Of a stretch of 64,000 nt of DNA, positions 21,107-34,390 are shown in pieces. The position numbers were made by a program, and so were the translations under genes. Each line of letters starts with the position of its first letter. The stretch's first letter is position 1. A model generated the notes under the pieces. It was not told the origin of the DNA. It saw nothing but the letters and a program-made list of their open reading frames with translations, and did not search any database. Source of the stretch: Episyrphus balteatus (lineage: Eukaryota > Arthropoda > Insecta > Diptera > Syrphidae); assembly GCF_945859705.1 (NCBI RefSeq), contig NC_079137.1:77893150-77957149 (forward strand), written 5' to 3'.

Positions 21107-24100
21107 AAAAATGAATGAAATAATCACGTTGTGACGAGTGAGTTCAACAGAACCAAAGACTCTAAGATGAAGTGTGGTGTTGATGAGGCTGTCGTCGTTG
21201 AAAATTTTGTACTACTTTAAACCAATAAAACTTGATTTCATTCTTAAAACTCATAAAATTCAAAATCGAAATTATGCCATATGTTTTTGGAAAAAGGTAA
21301 ACAACATATTTTTAAGATATTTCATAGATTTGTTAAGTAAGAAAACACAAAGAATTGTTTCGGATTTGAACGTTAAGGCCAAAATACAAAAATTCTTAGA
21401 TCTTGCCATTCAAAGATCTTTTACAGTCGAATACTATACAAAAATTTCATTTGGGCAATATAATGTCCACATATTTTTGCATGGCTATTTTCAAATAAAT
21501 AACTCTGTGGTAGTTTGATCCTGTAGCAGAGCATAGTATTGAAAAATAAGAAAGCCATTTTTGTATCAGATTTTTATTTTTTTATTTATATTTTTAATAT
21601 TTTCTTATATTTCAATTTACTCAAAAACTAGAAGTCGGAGAGACATGTAGTTTTCAGTGTTTGATAGGAAATTCATTAGAGCAATGTTCTGTATCACTTA
21701 GTTTTGCTCTTAATTCACAGTCTTGACAATATTATTATTCAATGTGTTTTTTTAAAGTTTTTTTTTCCTAATTTTAACTTTAAAATTGGATATTTCAAAA
21801 ACGATTACTTTAAATATTTTGATATAAAATTTAAAATTAAGTGTATAATCTAAGCTTTTAAAAAAAGTATCACTGATAACTGTAAGTGTTGCCGTTGTTT
21901 TTAAATATTTTTTCTGGGTTTTAAGTCATTTTTTAGAAAGTTGCATCTTTCCACTCACCTAACTAGGAATTATACTAGTCAGAACCGACTGTAATTGCAC
22001 AGTTCCTCTTAAAATCGCTTAGACAAACACATATATAAATTTCGACCTTACAGAATAAAGGTTCGTTTAATGCATGCAAACTGCACACCTTTAAGTTAGT
22101 CTGGCAGGCACTTGTGCACCTCAAAAAAGTCTGGCAATTTTTTTTTTATCTTCTCGATGGGTAAACTAAATTCTATAAACATTTCAGCCTTACAAGAGCA
22201 ACTTTTTTTAAAATTTTTTTTTTACACTTTCAAGGTCATATATATATTTGATGTGCACTGCTGAGGACTGCCAGACCAAGATATTTTTACTTAGCATGCT
22301 AAAAATGACCACTGTAAGAATTTTCAGCCTTACAAGAGCTACCTTAGTCAAATGTGCCACTAGCTCTCCTACTATAGATCCGTGCTACGAATGGATTACA
22401 AAAAATTCACAAACAAAAAAAAAAAAAAAAAAAAATAGTACGTATACACCATGGTGGAAAGTTAAATTTCACGATTCTTAAGAAGATAATAAAAACAACA
22501 TTGCTTGATTGTAAAGAAAAAAAAAAGACAAATCGTTCAACAGTTTAACACTTTAAATTCCTGATGCCTTTAAGATGAAATGGCAATCTAACCAACACTA
22601 TCCTTTTAGCGGAACAACATTCTGAAATAAATTTTAGCTCCAAAATAAGTATGCAACTTAATTTATTTTATTAAAAGGTAGGCATATATCTAAATCATTT
22701 TTTGAAAAATAATAAATACAAAAATAAACCAAAATTTAGAAAATCAATGTTTTACTAATGGATAACTTGATATATAGTACCTATATCTCTAGAAAAAAAT
22801 TGAGTAAGATCGGGCTTTCGAGATATTTTGAAAATAAGATCCATAAAAAAACTCTTTTAGGTAGGTAAAACTCATAGAACTCTTGTTTAAATAAATTTGG
22901 ATTTACAAATGTAATTCCGTTTAATTTTTGATTGTTTTGGTTTAAGTTGGTAGAGAACAACACAATAAAAAAAAAAACTCTATAGATAGAATCAATGCAA
23001 ACAGGCATTCCTAGCTGAATATTATTTAAAATGAAACAGGAAAACCACAATCTTCACACTATAGAAATAATACCAAAATATGTTTACTTTATTTAAAAAA
23101 AGTTGTTGTTAAACTCCTTTTAAAGATAAATATGCCCAGACGAACTTTATCGTTTATTTAAAATGCATACTCAGCTACAATAGAATATACCCTACGTGTT
23201 TAATTGTATAGTTAAAATTATCTCAAGCAACGTATAAAAGTAGGAAAGATTAATTTATGTATCCCAAAAAAAAAATAAAATTAAAGTGCGAAAAATGCAA
23301 TTCTCATTCAAATATTTATGCAATAAAACTATCCTTATGCAAACTATCGATAAATTTGCATCAAAATTTGGCACCATCCGCTTCTCATTTCTTCTTCCTA
23401 CAAAGCATCAAAAACACAAAATGCAACCAAAAACTAAATTAAACATTTTTAAGGTAAAAATAATCAATAAACTTTGATATTTTATTAAAATAATAAATTA
23501 AATTATTAAATTTCATGTCACACAAATCTATAAAAAACTTTTTAAATAAAAATAAATCAATAAAACTGATTTTCAAATCTATTCCATCTAAATTAAATTT
23601 AAATTTCGTGCAGAATATCTACAAGTATTGATAATCCAATAAAATTCAATCAGGCAATTTGTTTTCTGAATGCCACTGAACGACTTTATTGCTAAGCACC
23701 TGTTTCAAAAATTGATTGTTAAATTGCACGTTTTTCTTAGAAAATGCGAATAAAATCAATCATAAACGTCATTAAATAAAACACAAAAAGTCATTATATG
23801 CTCTGTGTGTTATCTTGAAAAGGTGATACAAGTGTTCTGCTGTTTTATGACATGGGTGCGGGTTATTGAATGAATTCAGAATTATATGGTTAATTCTAAA
23901 GATGGTAATTTTCACCATGAAAGAATGGAATGTATCAAAAGACATTAACACCCAAGGGTTTAAAAATGACGTGCTTAAAGGTAAATAATAAAATGATAGA
24001 CTGTTTAGAAATACCAAATTGTCACCACAAAAATAATCGCGAGATGAATAGTTATACCAATAATTAAAATTTGAATGAATGAAGGTGTCTAAAGAAAAAA

Positions 24101-25154
24101 AAAAAACTGGCGACAGTTCTTTAACAAAAAAAAAAATATCATATTTTACGACTTCCTTGGCGAATATTATATTCTTCTCCTTCGTAACCAAAAGAATGAC
24201 ATAATACTTGTGGTTTTCCAAAATTTAAGGCCACCTTATTAGGGAATCCCAATCAATTTGAAATTTAAAACTAAACGATCATCAGACATTCCCGTCAACA
24301 CGATATTAAACGCATTGACGTAATGAAAGTGACAAGACTGCGATTCTTTATTTTTATCTTTTTTTTCAGAGGAAGTTTGACGAATTATCATGCAACACCA
24401 ACTCTCTCCATTGAATGTGTTATTGCTTGTAAGTCCGACGATGATGGATGTGATAATTTGTATGAATTTCAATTGCAGTTTTACACTGTGCAACGCGAAT
24501 GACGCTACGAATCAACGTAGACGACCGCGAGCACGCTTTTTAGCGCCTTAAGACTCTTGCACTGGAATTATGCTGCACAATATCATTTGTCATTCAGAAT
24601 GAGAAATGCGTTCGTGATGCGTTGGAAAAAAGTGCACCAAACAATGTGGCGGGAGTTTATATGCGAATTCTTTTTGATCTTTATCGGATGAGTCATTCCA
24701 AAGAGCTATAGTCAAATGATTTATATGGAAAATTTGACTGAGACAGTACACTACGTCATTAAGTTAGTGTGGCAGTTAGAGACATCAACCGTAAAAGGGA
24801 GAGTTTTATTTTCAAACGCTACATAGTCGAAGCGGACGTGTGTGCTACGTCAGCGGTTGACTAAAAATGATAAGGTGTTCTAAGTGTCTTCAAATGGAAA
24901 CGTGTATGCAATTGTGTGTGAGCAGCAAGTAATTAATATGGAATAAGAGACGATTTGGTGCCATTTTTAGAATCTTAATTTAGAAAAAAAAGAGTACCGA
25001 TTCATATGAATGTGTCTAGTCGAGGCGGTGTGGTTATTTGAAGATAATTTTGTAAAATATATGTAAATCGAATGGTAAAATGCTGTTATTTGACAGAAAT
25101 TAATTGCTCGAAAACTTGAAAAGTAAATAAATGGATGTTTAGAAGAATTGGGGG
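21107..25154. other. gene-free stretch with scattered repeat fragments
   Basis: Two related motifs (TTTCAGCCTTACAAGAGC at 22183 and TTTTCAGCCTTACAAGAGCT at 22321) suggest a diverged duplication. A TAACTTGATATATAGTACCT segment occurs at 22763. Open frames such as 21174-21518 and 23772-24221 show no recognisable domain or splice context and are not called genes. Confidence 0.45.
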
Positions 25155-25159
25155 AACTA

Positions 25160-26235
25160 CTTTATATTTTATACCAGTTTAAACCAGTTTAAAATTAATT
25201 AAATTCTATATTTACTTTTCATATGGCACTCATTAGATAAGGAACTGATAAAAGAAACATTTTATACCAGTTTATACCAATTTAAAATAAAAAATTAATC
25301 AATGCGAATTGGTTATATGACATTAATTAGCAAAACGAATGAGAAAATTAAAAAAGTACAACGTGTAACATATTATTGGCATTTCTGACATAAATAATGG
25401 GAAAAAACGGATCTTTCAAAATGTCAAAATCGAGTCTTTTATATTTTAGACCAGTTTATACCAATCGGAAGTAAAGAGAAAAATGTATCATGCTTTTGGT
25501 TTCTGTCTGACACTTATAATGTAACACTGTTCCTAAAATATGTACATACATATAATGAAATGTTAGACCATTTTATACCATTTAAACACTGTTGTAAGTT
25601 TGATGAAAAGGTCCTTCTTAGGTTGTTATATGACTGGTTGTTCAAATTATGAAACTTTTTTTGCAAAAAGAACGTTTAAAAGAACTCTTTGACGTTAAAA
25701 TTAAGTTTATACCAGTCATAAGAAAATTAATTGTTATTAGCTTTAAAAAGTCCAACTTTCAATTAGTATAATTTTAGTTTCTCAAAGTCAACTAAACAAA
25801 TTATCAATACGCGTAGTGCGCTGTATCTAGAGACATGATCCGATGACTGGTATAAACTATGTCCATAGCAACTGCTGATCTAAAATGATTGAAAAGAATT
25901 TATCTTTCGAAAAATGGAGCAAAAGATAGGTAGGTGGAAATTAGACCATTTTATTTACCGACTTTTTTTTATTTTTTTATGATTTTTACCTCATAACTTT
26001 GGACTGAGTGACCCAATTTTGATAATTCTTGTACTGGTGCCTGCAGTGTGGTCTTATTTTAATTTCAATAAGTTCTGACTATAAGATCTATGAGAAAACC
26101 ATAAAACCCAGTTTCGGTCAATGGAAGTCGATTTTGTTTTTTTCATAAAAATGATTATAATATTTCAAACTACAAAAAACGCTCTTTTTGATAGTTTTGG
26201 GGTTAAATCTAAGTTTATACCAGTCAACTATTAAG
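25160..26235. repeat. field of dispersed TTTATACCAGT motifs
   Basis: At least eight variants of TTTATACCAGTTTA/AGACCATTTTATACCA occur between 25171 and 26225, mostly plus strand, one inverted (GACTGGTATAAAC at 25848). Spacing is irregular (about 90-180 bp), so this is not a simple tandem array. It could be a decayed long-period satellite or a binding-site cluster. Confidence 0.6.
25955..26140 (-). mobile_element. second copy of the AAACCGACTTCC MITE
   Basis: In reverse complement this segment matches 14445-14631, including the CCGACTTCCAT end, the AAAACTGGGTTTTATGGTTT interior and the TTATGAGGT block. The two copies have diverged moderately. Confidence 0.65.
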
Positions 26236-28680
26236 CTTTAAAGAAAGTTAAACAGACAATAACTATAATTTCAATAACTTTATTGTAGTTCAAAATTTGA
26301 ATGCTCTGCTATATTCAAATACCTACGTAAAACACACCTAAAAACAAGAAAAAACTACAAGGCAGAAGGATAATAAACTTTCTTATCCTGATGGGAATGC
26401 TAAATAAAATTGCCTCATATTGCTCCTCCATAAAAATAAAAACTACACAAACATCTCCATAAAACCTCTCAGCTAGTAGTTTATGGTTAAAAAGTAAAAT
26501 ATTATAATTCCCAAAGTCACCATAGCTTTATTGCACTTGTGGCAACTCATCGCCATAGCAAATAAACAAAATGTAGATATAAATAAATCTCCCATTTTTA
26601 TTATCCTTATACCTATACTTGTGACTTGTCCAGACAAAAATTACCCCCATAAACTTGTCTCAATTTCAAAAACAGCATCCAAATCACGTAACATCTTTCT
26701 TCTTAACTTTTTTTCTTTTTTTTTTTAAATAAAACAAGGAAAAAAAAATAATTTCTCAACTCAAAAACAATGAGGAAAAACACACACAAAACTTACTCTA
26801 CTCTTGTTACAACAGATGGTCTCTCCGCTAAATAATAGACAGCTGCATCCGGTTCTTCTTCTTCTCTTGTATATATTTCCTCCAAGAAACAACATGTTCC
26901 ACATTTTCTTCTTATTTAACTTTCACCATCCTCTCAAGTTCAACCCCATCGCAGTTTCCTTTCTATAAGGCTTCTATAAAAGGCAACAAAACCACCACCT
27001 CTTGGGCAAGTATTTAATTGCGCCTGAAATGTCAAAGCAACACAGTTATTCCGAAAAACAAAACACCAACGGCCACTTAAAATTAAGACAACCCCAAAAG
27101 AGCCCCGCCCCACATAAGAATTCCAACAAATAAATTTTATTGAAACTGGAAGGAACTCTGCAACACTCTTTTGTGTTTCTGGTGTTTTCAAAAATTGCTT
27201 GCAAGTGTGACAATACACATATTTTTGGTTGTTTTTCTCTCTCCCATTCTTTTTTGTCTGGTTTGCATGTCCACTGATTCGACTGAGCTCTCTGCCAGAT
27301 GTCCTTCGTCCCCCTTAGCCGAAGCATTTTTCTACCGTGTCCTCTGAACTTGTTTCGGTTTTTTTTTTCATACCTATATTTTTTTCTTGTACTTGCTCAA
27401 AAGCTGTGGTATCCTACCCAGAAAAGTTTGAGGTTTCCAGGGAAATGAAACTCCATTGCCCAGTTCACCGCCGCCATCACAGAACCACCGCCTGCGTAGG
27501 GTGTAATGCATGACCAAAAGGACACTTAATCACAAGTGCCAAATGCACTTGGAGGCCAATTATTCTCTACCGAGAGGGACTCCATGATGGTTGGCTTAAC
27601 CCTTCCCTACCGACATAGTCAAAAATAAAAAAAAAAAGTGCTGAATTCAAGCAAAACAGCAAAAACCTGGCCTCTCTGTGAATGTGGTGGCCGGAAATAG
27701 CACCTCTGCAGTCACAGCAACTGCCAGCTTGCCAACAATTAATGCGGTTAACAATTTGACAGAAGTAATGGTCTTCCACATCGCGCGCAACCTGACGAAA
27801 AATGTTTCGTTATGTGTGTGTAAGGGTCTGTGCATCGTTTTGTTGTGACTCATATGTGACCTCTTCTTCTGATTCAGTTTCAGATTCAGCATAAATGAAT
27901 TCAAAAAAGTGAGGTGAGTGTGTTCAGTTGTTGGTTGGTTTGGTTTGGTTTGGTTCGGTTCGTTCATTCTTCTTGCCCATCACTATACAAAGTTGTCGTG
28001 TCCTTAATGTCGTCCATTTTCTCCTGGCAAAGTGGCAAGGACGCAATATTTTGCATATGTGGTTTTTGGGAAATAAATTGTAACTTCGATGATTAATTGC
28101 AATGTCAAAGAGCAATGCTGTCGTTTTAAAACGAACACAACTCTCTACTCTACAGTATACACTGCTGAATGCTGCAAAAACCAAAGTCATGAACACATGG
28201 AACGCCAAAGCCAACGCTGCCGTCACCATAAATGACTGGCCTTGTTCAACGGAAGTGTCCAGTGCGAATTTAATCAAATTTAACAAAAAAAAAATATATT
28301 AAAAAAAAAAATTGAAATGCACAGAAAATGAGAAACGGATGATTTCTGGTTCATGTTACATAAATTACTTTTCTTTTTTTTTCCTGTGCGCACTTAGTCC
28401 GATGTCAGGTGGGATTTCAGGACGATATGCTGCCAAGAATTTATGTGAAAATGAAGCAATTAAGAAGGATAATGAAGTTCCACAGAGTTTCATTTCGTTT
28501 ATAGACTGGCAAGGTTCAAGGTGTAAGTAAAATAAAAAATTGTCGAAAAATGCATTTATATTTTCAACTTCTTACTTAATTGAAAGTTTATAAAGTTACA
28601 ATGAATTGAGTTTTTTTTATGGTTTGAGCTGGCTTTTTCGTCTAATGGTCGATTCCTGCTATTAAACTGTTTTTTTTTTT
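26236..28680. other. gene-free island of higher complexity
   Basis: The sequence is less AT-rich than its surroundings and largely lacks the repeats seen elsewhere. Open frames on both strands (for example 27647-27967 minus and 28102-28302 plus) have no signal peptide, domain or consistent splice sites. It may be intergenic regulatory sequence or part of a large intron. Confidence 0.4.
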
Positions 28681-28689
28681 TTTAATAAA

Positions 28690-29780
28690 TCGCTCTTATG
28701 GTGCCGTGAAATAAAGCAGAGCGAAATAATGCCGAATTCAAAAAATCGGCCTTATTTCACTTAACAAAAGCGAAATATCGCTGAATTTCAACATTCGGCC
28801 TTATTTCACAATGACAAAGTGAAATTACGCCGATTTGGCATTAGGTATTTCAATTGTCAGTGGGGCAAATCTTGCTAAGTGGAACTTACGAAAAATTTTA
28901 ATGTAATCACCTGCACCTGCAGTCAGTTTGGTATTGAAATGCCATATTCTTATCACAGGGACATAAGGCCCATGGACATATCAGCCACTTTTTATTTGAG
29001 TGAGACATGAGATTCAAATTAAATGTGGGGCTTATGCCAAACTCAGTTTGGACATAAGACCCACAAATAAAAGATGGACGTTATGTCTCACTAACTTCAC
29101 AAATTATAAAATTATCTCCTAACTGGATTTGGGATAGTAGTTACATGATTCGATTTTGCCCTTATGTCCCACCCTATTGGCACATACGCCGGTCCAAAGC
29201 AGGGCAGCATGTCCCCAGCCTCACAGCATACTTCACTGTTTATACGCCTAAGTCCTGGCTCCTCGGTATTATTATTGTATTTATGTGTTGTGTATACCAA
29301 ACGACAAAGATATGTTTATGTTTTAACTTGGCAAACGCGAAGCGGAAACAAATTTGCTTACATGAGATTTTTTTCAATTTTGTTTTATTGAACATACTAT
29401 ATACTTAAGCTTAACTTATTTCTAATAAGATACATTGATTGATATAAAATTTGTTGGCACATATGGGGCCTAACCTTATACAATGGATAAAAGATAAAAT
29501 TATATATAAATATAGTACATGAATAGGCTTAATTTTACAAGTCTGCTGACTAGGTTATCCTCGGGGTGTTCCGTCCCGGTTGTCCAGTTGTGGTATTGAT
29601 TATGGTGGGTTGGGTGGTATGACATTTAGCCGCGGTAGTAGGCCGATTGCGTATCGGCGTAAAAGTAAACTACTTCCTCGTTGTCGGTTGGGTTGCTTAC
29701 ATGAGAATCTATTTAATTTTCGGAACCCAAACGCGAAGCGGAAAAAAAATTTTGCCCACGGGAGAATAAATTTTGAGGAG
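28690..29780. mobile_element. degenerate relative of the 2.0-3.2 kb element
   Basis: It combines the same modules: GTGCCGTGAAATAA and GCCTTATTTCAC motifs at 28700-28810, CAGGGACATAAGGCCC (about 28957) and CTTATGTCCCACC (29160), and CAAACGCGAAGCGGAAA copies at 29333 and 29728 followed by TTTTGCCCACGGGAGAA. The arrangement is rearranged and no clean termini are visible. Confidence 0.6.
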
Positions 29781-29892
29781 TGAAAATAAAAATTCGCGCC
29801 AAAGATATTTTATTTGTCAATCGATAATAAGTAGTTAAGAAGTTTTGCCAAGACATAGGTACATACCCACATTCATACAAAACGGTTAAAAA

Positions 29893-31400
29893 CAGTGGAA
29901 TCCCGATTTTCAATATCCCGTTTTCTGAAATCCCGAAAAAAATGTTTAGAATCCCGTTTCTAAAGTACTGTTTTTTTTTAAATCCCGTTTAAGCAAAATC
30001 CCGTCTCTGGAAAGCCCGCTTTTTAAAACCCCGTTTACCCCGCAAATCCCTCTTCGTACTTTCATAACTGCTACTCAATATGGTACACTTAAAAACCCTA
30101 GCAGTTCCTCAATGTAAAAAAATGAATAAAATATTGCATTGAACATTAAATTTGTATTGCAAATGAAACAAAATCGAGGCGATTTTTAAAATAAAACACA
30201 TTAACACACAATTGTGTTGATATCAAAAGCGGGGTTATAAAAACGGGAATTTGATAAACGGGATGTTAAAAACGGGATTTTAAAAAAGCAGGATCTATTA
30301 AAAAACGGGATTTTAGTGGTAGGACTCAAGTAGCACACTGGTGTATAAATTGGTGTAAATTCAATAATTTTGGTGTAAAATTGAGGAAATTGAAAAAATA
30401 TGGTGTATTTCTCAAAATTAGTGGTATAAAAATTATACCACTGTCTTTTCTGTAAAAAATTTCAACATTTTTTTAAGATTCCGTGCAAAAAATACACCGA
30501 TATTCAGTTGTTTTTATAATATACCATTAATGGTGTATAAAATTATTCGATTCTGAAATCAACCAAAACGGTACATTTTGTAAACTCTCTTTGGTGTAGA
30601 AAGCACACCCTGTGGACATAAAATTCACCAGAATGCATAAGTAGGAGACGACATATTTTTCAATGGCCGCCATTTAAAAAAAGTAGACAGCAAATAATTA
30701 GTTTTCTATAATAGTATATTTATCGACCTAATTATCCCGCAATTTGGTTTTTTCTATGCGGTTTATTATATTATAAAAGAACTCTTCTAAAAAAAATGTA
30801 AAAACAACAAAAAAAATAAAATTTTTGAAAAACTGATTTTTAAAATCGAACAAAAAAATCATTAATTCACTGATATTTTTGAGGCGCTCGATTTTTAGAG
30901 GGGGTAGTATGTAAAATTAGTAGACAGAATGTGTTTCGTTTTAAAATTAGGCAAACAAATTCATATTTAACCATTAGTTTCTTATGGCAATATTATGAAA
31001 GTGAATAAAAATTCATTTACATTTATTTCATAACAAATGGTGTGAATTAGAATTCATCACACTGTTTGAGGTAAAAAATAAACTTTGGTTCAAATTTTAA
31101 ATCAGAATAATTTAAATGGTGTATTTTATCCGTAGATTTATTGTGTATTCTTCAATTTCAAAGGGATAATTTTCACCAAAAACCAGATCATTTAATATAC
31201 CACTAGCGCCATTTATACACCAAAATCGGTATATTTTTTTAACCACCGGAGTTTATTATATACGAGAAAATGGTGTATTTTTTATATTCAAAATGCATAT
31301 CACGAAAGTGCAAAAAATACACCAAATATTTTGGTGTATTTTAGACTTTTGTGCTACTTGAGGAATTTAAAAAAACAGGATTCTGATAGTCCGGATATCG
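29893..31400. mobile_element. fold-back element built of AATCCCGTTTT units, split by a second element
   Basis: The left arm (29893-30055) contains about eight spaced ATCCCGTTT/AAATCCCG units. The opposite orientation (AAACGGGATTTTA) recurs at 30222-30320. Further degraded units (AAACAGGATTCTGAT) follow at 31371, on the far side of the insertion 30325-31362. No coding sequence is present. Confidence 0.65.
30325..31362. mobile_element. 1.04-kb element with CTCAAGTAGCACA ends and TGGTGTAT motifs
   Basis: The termini CTCAAGTAGCACA (30325) and TGTGCTACTTGAG (31362) form a 13-bp perfect inverted repeat. The interior has more than a dozen TGGTGTA(T/A) or ATACACCA motifs, denser near both ends. It sits inside the AATCCCG fold-back element, so it is the younger insertion. 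It encodes no protein. A GGA at both borders could be a short target duplication, but this is uncertain. Confidence 0.7.
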
Positions 31401-32230
31401 AATCCAATCCGAGTTGTCAATTTTTCAAGAATTGGAAAATGAGCTCGGGAGCATAGTTCTCGCATCTAGTTTGAAATAAATGAAAACTGTGCGGACAATA
31501 AGAATAATAAATACCGAAAGTTTTAGAGGGCAACGTAAATAAGGCAACTTTTTAAATCTTCATCTATTTAATTCTTTAAAGTACAATATTTTACAAATAG
31601 ACCATTTCGCGAGTACGTATTAATTTTGTTTTGACACATAAATATGACTGTACAGCTGATTGATACCTATTCTTTTCGGTCCAATTCTGTTTCTTTATTC
31701 ATTACAGTCTGGATATTCTCCATGAACAACAAATTTTTTTCTCATCGGTCTATTCTTTTAAATATCCAGAAAAAATAAAGAAACACACCCCATCTCCATA
31801 TTACATGCTATGATTTCGGACTATTTTCTGAATCGAAACTTAAATAATTTATGTTTAACATAAGCTCTTATTCCCTACTTTCCTGCATAATCTGTCACAT
31901 AAGGATTTATGTAGAACTTAAATGCATAAGTTTCGATTCAGCAAACGGGTCTTTGTGATTTAAATATAGGAGCGCCTTTGCAAAAATTAAATTGGTTGGA
32001 AGAATATTAGGATTCCTTTAGTTTTTCAAAAGAAATTAGGGCGCCTTGTTCTTCAAAGATGAACGAATATTTTAGACACGCCTTTTGGGGGCGCCTTCAT
32101 TATTAAAAAAGTTTATGACAAAAAATAAGAGCGCCTTTGAAAAAGTAAAATAGAAAAAAAATTTTTGGGCGCTTTTCTGAAAGTAAAAATAAATAAAACA
32201 TCGATTGGAAAGACTTCGTTGTATAGACTT

Positions 32231-32290
32231 TCGGGGCTTGAACCCCTGGGCGACAGCCCAGGCTGCCCCCCCCCCCTAAAACCAGCCCTG
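32231..32290. mobile_element. possible hAT right end
   Basis: The reverse complement of the segment ending 32290 begins CAGGGCTGGTTTTAGGGG, like the ends of many hAT elements with G-rich subterminal tracts. Several GGCGCC/GGAGCGCCTTTG motifs precede it (31970-32175). No left end is identified. Confidence 0.4.
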
Positions 32291-32299
32291 GTTAAAAAC

Positions 32300-33240
32300 A
32301 TTGACTCTTCTAAACAACAAATGTATCATCCGAGTGTAGTTGTCTTATTTTTACCTATAAAATGTCTAGCTTTTAATAATAATAAGTCTTTCTTTTTCAT
32401 CTTCAAAAAACTTAATCATTCGATCTTCCTATATACAATCCATTTATCACCAATAATCCTATACAACCACTCAAAGTTCATTTCATGTGCACATTGCAAA
32501 TTTATATTTGATTGAACATCAAAATCACGACTATAAGTAGAAGGTAAGTACATATCTCTAACTCCCAACTAAAGTCTAGATAATAATACAAAAGCCACCT
32601 TTGCTGGAGGTGAGGTTTAGGATAGAAACTAAAAAAAAAAATATATATCCTCAAAAACCGATTAAGCGCAATAAAACCTATTCCAACCCCAATCTAAACC
32701 AATCCCACCCTCCTCCATCCTAATACTTATAAACGTGTAGTAACTCTCTTTTCGCTTAACCCACCTTTTGGCAGTTAAACTTAATTTGATTGCTATCGTA
32801 ATTCCTTCGCATAGTCGTCCTTGGCCTGCTCTTCTTCCAGGCCTTAGATCTCTTCTTTACACACAACAGCAGACGGCTCAACATTTAAGTACAATACTCA
32901 CATCTATCTGCTTTGCCCTTCCGGCCAATCGACATATCGCTTCTCAAGCTTCATTGATTCACAAAAATATATTGGACACATAATGTTAGAGATTTCTTCT
33001 TTATCCCCTTCTCCTTTCTCTCTGTTCCAATGAACCCATTCCATAAGTCTCCTTTCGAAACTGGAGACTCCTGCTGTTGCATACGAGTATATCCAGGATA
33101 CATCTCTAATCCCAAGCTATTTATGGAGAACACGAAAGGAAGTTAGAAGAACAGAAAAAAAAAAAATAAATCCGAGTTGAAAAAAAAATTGAAGATTGTT
33201 CTTCGCATGTGGATTTATCTTAAATAGCCTTAAGGTAACT
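32300..33240. other. gene-free stretch
   Basis: Open frames 32165-32515 and 32768-32983 have no domain and no splice partner. Nothing else recognised. Confidence 0.4.
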
Positions 33241-33352
33241 TATTGCAGTATATCCTGTGTTCTTTCTATTCTTTTCTGTCTTGACTCCTGAAGTTAGAAG
33301 TATTGCAGTATGTCCTGTGTTCTTTCTATTCTTTTCTGTCTTGACTCCTGAT
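33241..33352. repeat. 60-bp tandem duplication, ~1.9 copies
   Basis: TATTGCAGTATATCCTGTGT at 33241 recurs as TATTGCAGTATGTCCTGTGT at 33301, exactly 60 bp later, and the copies stay nearly identical to CTTGACTCCTGA. A minus-strand frame through it repeats a SGVKTEKNRKNTG peptide but has no gene context. Confidence 0.8.
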
Positions 33353-34390
33353 GCCTGCCTGCCACTTGTGTGACGTCTCTTGGTCTCTTGGTTGCTGGTG
33401 CGATGTCTTGTTCTTTTGCAATATTGCATAAAAGGAGGGCAGTAAGAATGTACTAGATCCGAAGGAGTGAGGAATTGAACGGATTATCTTACCTTCTTTT
33501 TTTTTGTCAAATGTGTGTCTTTTCTCTTCTTGAACATTGTATCGAAATTTTCTAGAAAATCTTTTCGTTTTGTCATTTTATTTAGCGACTTATGTGCCTT
33601 TGGTTGATTTTGTTTTACTTTTTTTTTGCTGTGTTTTTTTATTTGGTAAGCAACCCTCTCAACTTTGACGACTGGTTGCTCTTTCAAGTTTGAGAAATTG
33701 GAAATTTATTGTCAAAAGACTTTCATGTACAAGATACTACTTACTCGTACAATGAATATAGGGTTGTTGCATTGAATAAGCTGATTAAATCTAATGGTAT
33801 TTCTGAAGAATTCTAGTTAATATTAAAAAGGGAGTAGATACATGTCATTCAGAACGAAAATGGACTTTGTTGATTTTAGTAGAGAAGAGAAAATCCTGAT
33901 TGCGATGTACCTATAACATGGCTGGAGATTGAAGATTGTCAATTTAAAGGTTATTTAAGACAAAGCTTGATGGAAAAATATCATGTAAGTATAAGGAATA
34001 TTGAATTTAAATTGAGAGGTGAAACGTGTAGATTTATCCCTTCCTTTGTTAAAAGCTTGATATTAAATTCACTCTCAACTAACACAACAGCTTCTGTAAA
34101 TTGAAATCTTGCAGGTATTACTATTTATAGAGCTTGTATACAGCTTGCTTAAGAATTTAATTGCTTATAGAAATTCGAACTCGTTTAACAACTTCTAACA
34201 AGTTGTTTAAATACTGTTTAAGAAACTTAATCGAAGAAAGCTTGTTTTTCGGATAGGCTTCGGTTAATGAACTTATAGAAGCTTTACCGAAATTACCAAG
34301 TTTTGTATTTGATTTTGGGTTTTGAATTTGAATAATCGAGGACATTTCTGCTATTTGAAGTGATAAAGTTTTTTATTTTGTTAATAAAGA

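Noticed and set aside
24239..24493. 84-codon minus-strand open frame
   Set aside because: No domain, no splice partner, no upstream promoter pattern.
27647..28286. Overlapping minus-strand frames in the 27-28 kb island
   Set aside because: Two frames overlap in different phases with no consistent exon model or recognisable protein.
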